7,567 nucleotides of DNA, taken from assembly GCA_017960005.1 (NCBI GenBank), contig JAGCZM010000039.1, forward strand, positions 1-7,567. The letters run 5' to 3'. Every line of letters begins with the position of its first letter. The stretch's first letter is position 1. This document shows positions 6,851 to 7,567 of this stretch, one piece after another. Origin of the DNA: Eggerthellaceae bacterium. GTDB taxonomy: Bacteria; Actinomycetota; Coriobacteriia; Coriobacteriales; Eggerthellaceae. Both the position numbers and the translations under genes were made by a program. The notes below the pieces were generated by a model that saw nothing but the letters and a program-made list of their open reading frames with translations, was not told where the DNA came from and ran no database searches.

Positions 6851-6868
6851 AAGCCCCGCACCGAAAAT

Positions 6869-6945
<77 letters not shown>

Positions 6946-6957
6946 TAGTTTACAAAC

Positions 6958-6980
6958 AGCCTGCAAATGCGGGCTTTTTT
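6958..6980 (+). terminator. Rho-independent terminator after tRNA-Asp
   Basis: AGCCTGC (6958-6964) pairs with GCGGGCT (6969-6975) over an AAAT loop, giving seven pairs including one T-G. A run of T follows to 6980. It lies 13 bases after the CCA end. Confidence 0.88.
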
Positions 6981-7008
6981 CATAATCATCCCCAAAAACG
7001 GATATAAT
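6979..7008 (+). promoter_or_regulatory. Promoter of the Tat lipoprotein gene
   Basis: A perfect TATAAT (7003-7008) follows TTCATA (6979-6984, 4 of 6 matches) by 18 bases. Transcription would start near 7015, giving a leader of about 47 bases before the ATG at 7062. The -35 shares its first two bases with the T-tract of the tRNA terminator. Confidence 0.6.
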
Positions 7009-7061
7009 CGGCGAAACCTGTCAATCAACAAACGCAGCTTAAACGCAGTAAGGGGACAAAT

Positions 7062-7567
7062 ATGTCTATCGACCGCAGAACATTCGCAAAAATGCTCGCC
7101 GTCGGCTCCGCCGGAGTAATCGGCGCCGGTTTATCCGGATGTACGCTCACCGACAGTTATTCGGCGTTCTTATCCAGCTTAAACAACGCAGACGATACCA
7201 ACGATTATCTGCATTCGCGTCAAAACGCAAACGACAACAAACTCGTCATCAATCCCAACGAAAACACCAATCTCGGTGTGGTCGACGATATCGCATATAA
7301 CACAGACGGTATCATCCCCAACCCCTACGATATCAAGCGCACCATCCCGCCCTATAACGGCACCAAAGTATCGGTCAGTGTGGAGCCGCAGCGCCTCGAA
7401 GAACTCGGCACGGACACCTATACCGGCTTGCCTTCCCTCTCGGAAAACTCTTACATCTTAAACGACCCGGAAAACGAGCGTGGACTGAGCACCGCCCACT
7501 ACGGTTACACCTTCGGTGCGGCAAGCGGCGGCAACCCCCATCGCACCACCGTCAACAACCAAAACAA
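7062..7567 (+). CDS. Tat-exported lipoprotein, N-terminal part (possible cell-wall polysaccharide deacetylase)
   Basis: An open frame begins at the ATG at 7062, after AAGGGGA at a proper ribosome-site distance, and stays open for 168 codons to the window edge. The N-terminus combines a twin-arginine motif (DRRTFAK, residues 4-10), a hydrophobic stretch and a lipobox LSGC, so Cys27 would be lipidated after Tat export. The next roughly 60 residues are rich in Asn and Asp and look like a flexible linker. Then comes IPPYNGTKVSVSVEP and, near the edge, YGYTFGAASGG with NPHRTTVNNQN. That last stretch recalls the segment before the catalytic domain in PdaA-like polysaccharide deacetylases, but the catalytic region lies outside the window, so this function is only a guess. 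It is safest called a secreted lipoprotein of unknown function. Confidence 0.8.
   Translation, partial: MSIDRRTFAKMLAVGSAGVIGAGLSGCTLTDSYSAFLSSLNNADDTNDYLHSRQNANDNKLVINPNENTNLGVVDDIAYNTDGIIPNPYDIKRTIPPYNGTKVSVSVEPQRLEELGTDTYTGLPSLSENSYILNDPENERGLSTAHYGYTFGAASGGNPHRTTVNNQN

Noticed and set aside
5938..6852. A 304-codon plus-strand open frame opposite the HAD phosphatase.
   Set aside because: The minus strand has all four HAD motifs; the plus frame has none and covers the phosphatase upstream region as well.
6694..6861. A 56-residue N-terminal extension of the HAD phosphatase from the ATG at 6861.
   Set aside because: The added residues do not resemble HAD proteins and would run through the promoter region near the tRNA. 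AAGG before the ATG at 6693 supports the shorter protein.

Overview
The window looks like a piece of a host-associated anaerobic Actinobacterium of the class Coriobacteriia (Eggerthella/Slackia-like). This is inferred from the type of [NiFe]-hydrogenase, the style of the Tat-dependent proteins and the roughly 50-55% G+C; no rRNA or other lineage marker is present. Coding is dense, and no gene-free stretch reaches 300 bases.

Left half (1-3248, minus strand, read right to left): a membrane-bound respiratory uptake [NiFe]-hydrogenase operon. Its order is small subunit (Tat signal, three Fe-S clusters, C-terminal membrane anchor), large subunit (NiFe active site, cleavable C-terminal extension), then a b-type cytochrome cut by the window edge. 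The genes are packed as TAATG (1-base overlap) and with a 1-base gap, so translation is probably coupled. Together they would oxidise H2 on the outer face of the membrane and pass electrons through the small subunit and cytochrome b to the quinone pool. The 183-base gap upstream holds a perfect inverted repeat, ATGTTAC-N14-GTAACAT, whose half-site and spacing match what I remember of one class of NikR (nickel-responsive repressor) operator. That is a sensible partner for a nickel enzyme and is the best regulatory lead in the window.

Middle (3432-5760, minus strand): a probable two-gene unit. First comes a 471-residue protein with a disordered N-terminus and an AAA+-like core that keeps a Walker-B-like strand but has lost the Walker A P-loop. 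Four bases after its stop begins a MutY-related HhH-GPD DNA glycosylase that lacks all four Fe-S cysteines and carries Glu where MutY has its catalytic Asp.

Right part: a HAD-IB phosphatase (5935-6693, minus), then on the plus strand a tRNA-Asp(GUC) with encoded CCA and a Rho-independent terminator, and a Tat lipoprotein gene that runs off the right edge. The lipoprotein gene has a good promoter whose -35 element overlaps the tRNA terminator's T-tract.

I see no CRISPR array, insertion sequence, phage gene or toxin-antitoxin pair. Long plus-strand open frames opposite the hydrogenase, the AAA+-like gene and the HAD gene are antisense shadows.
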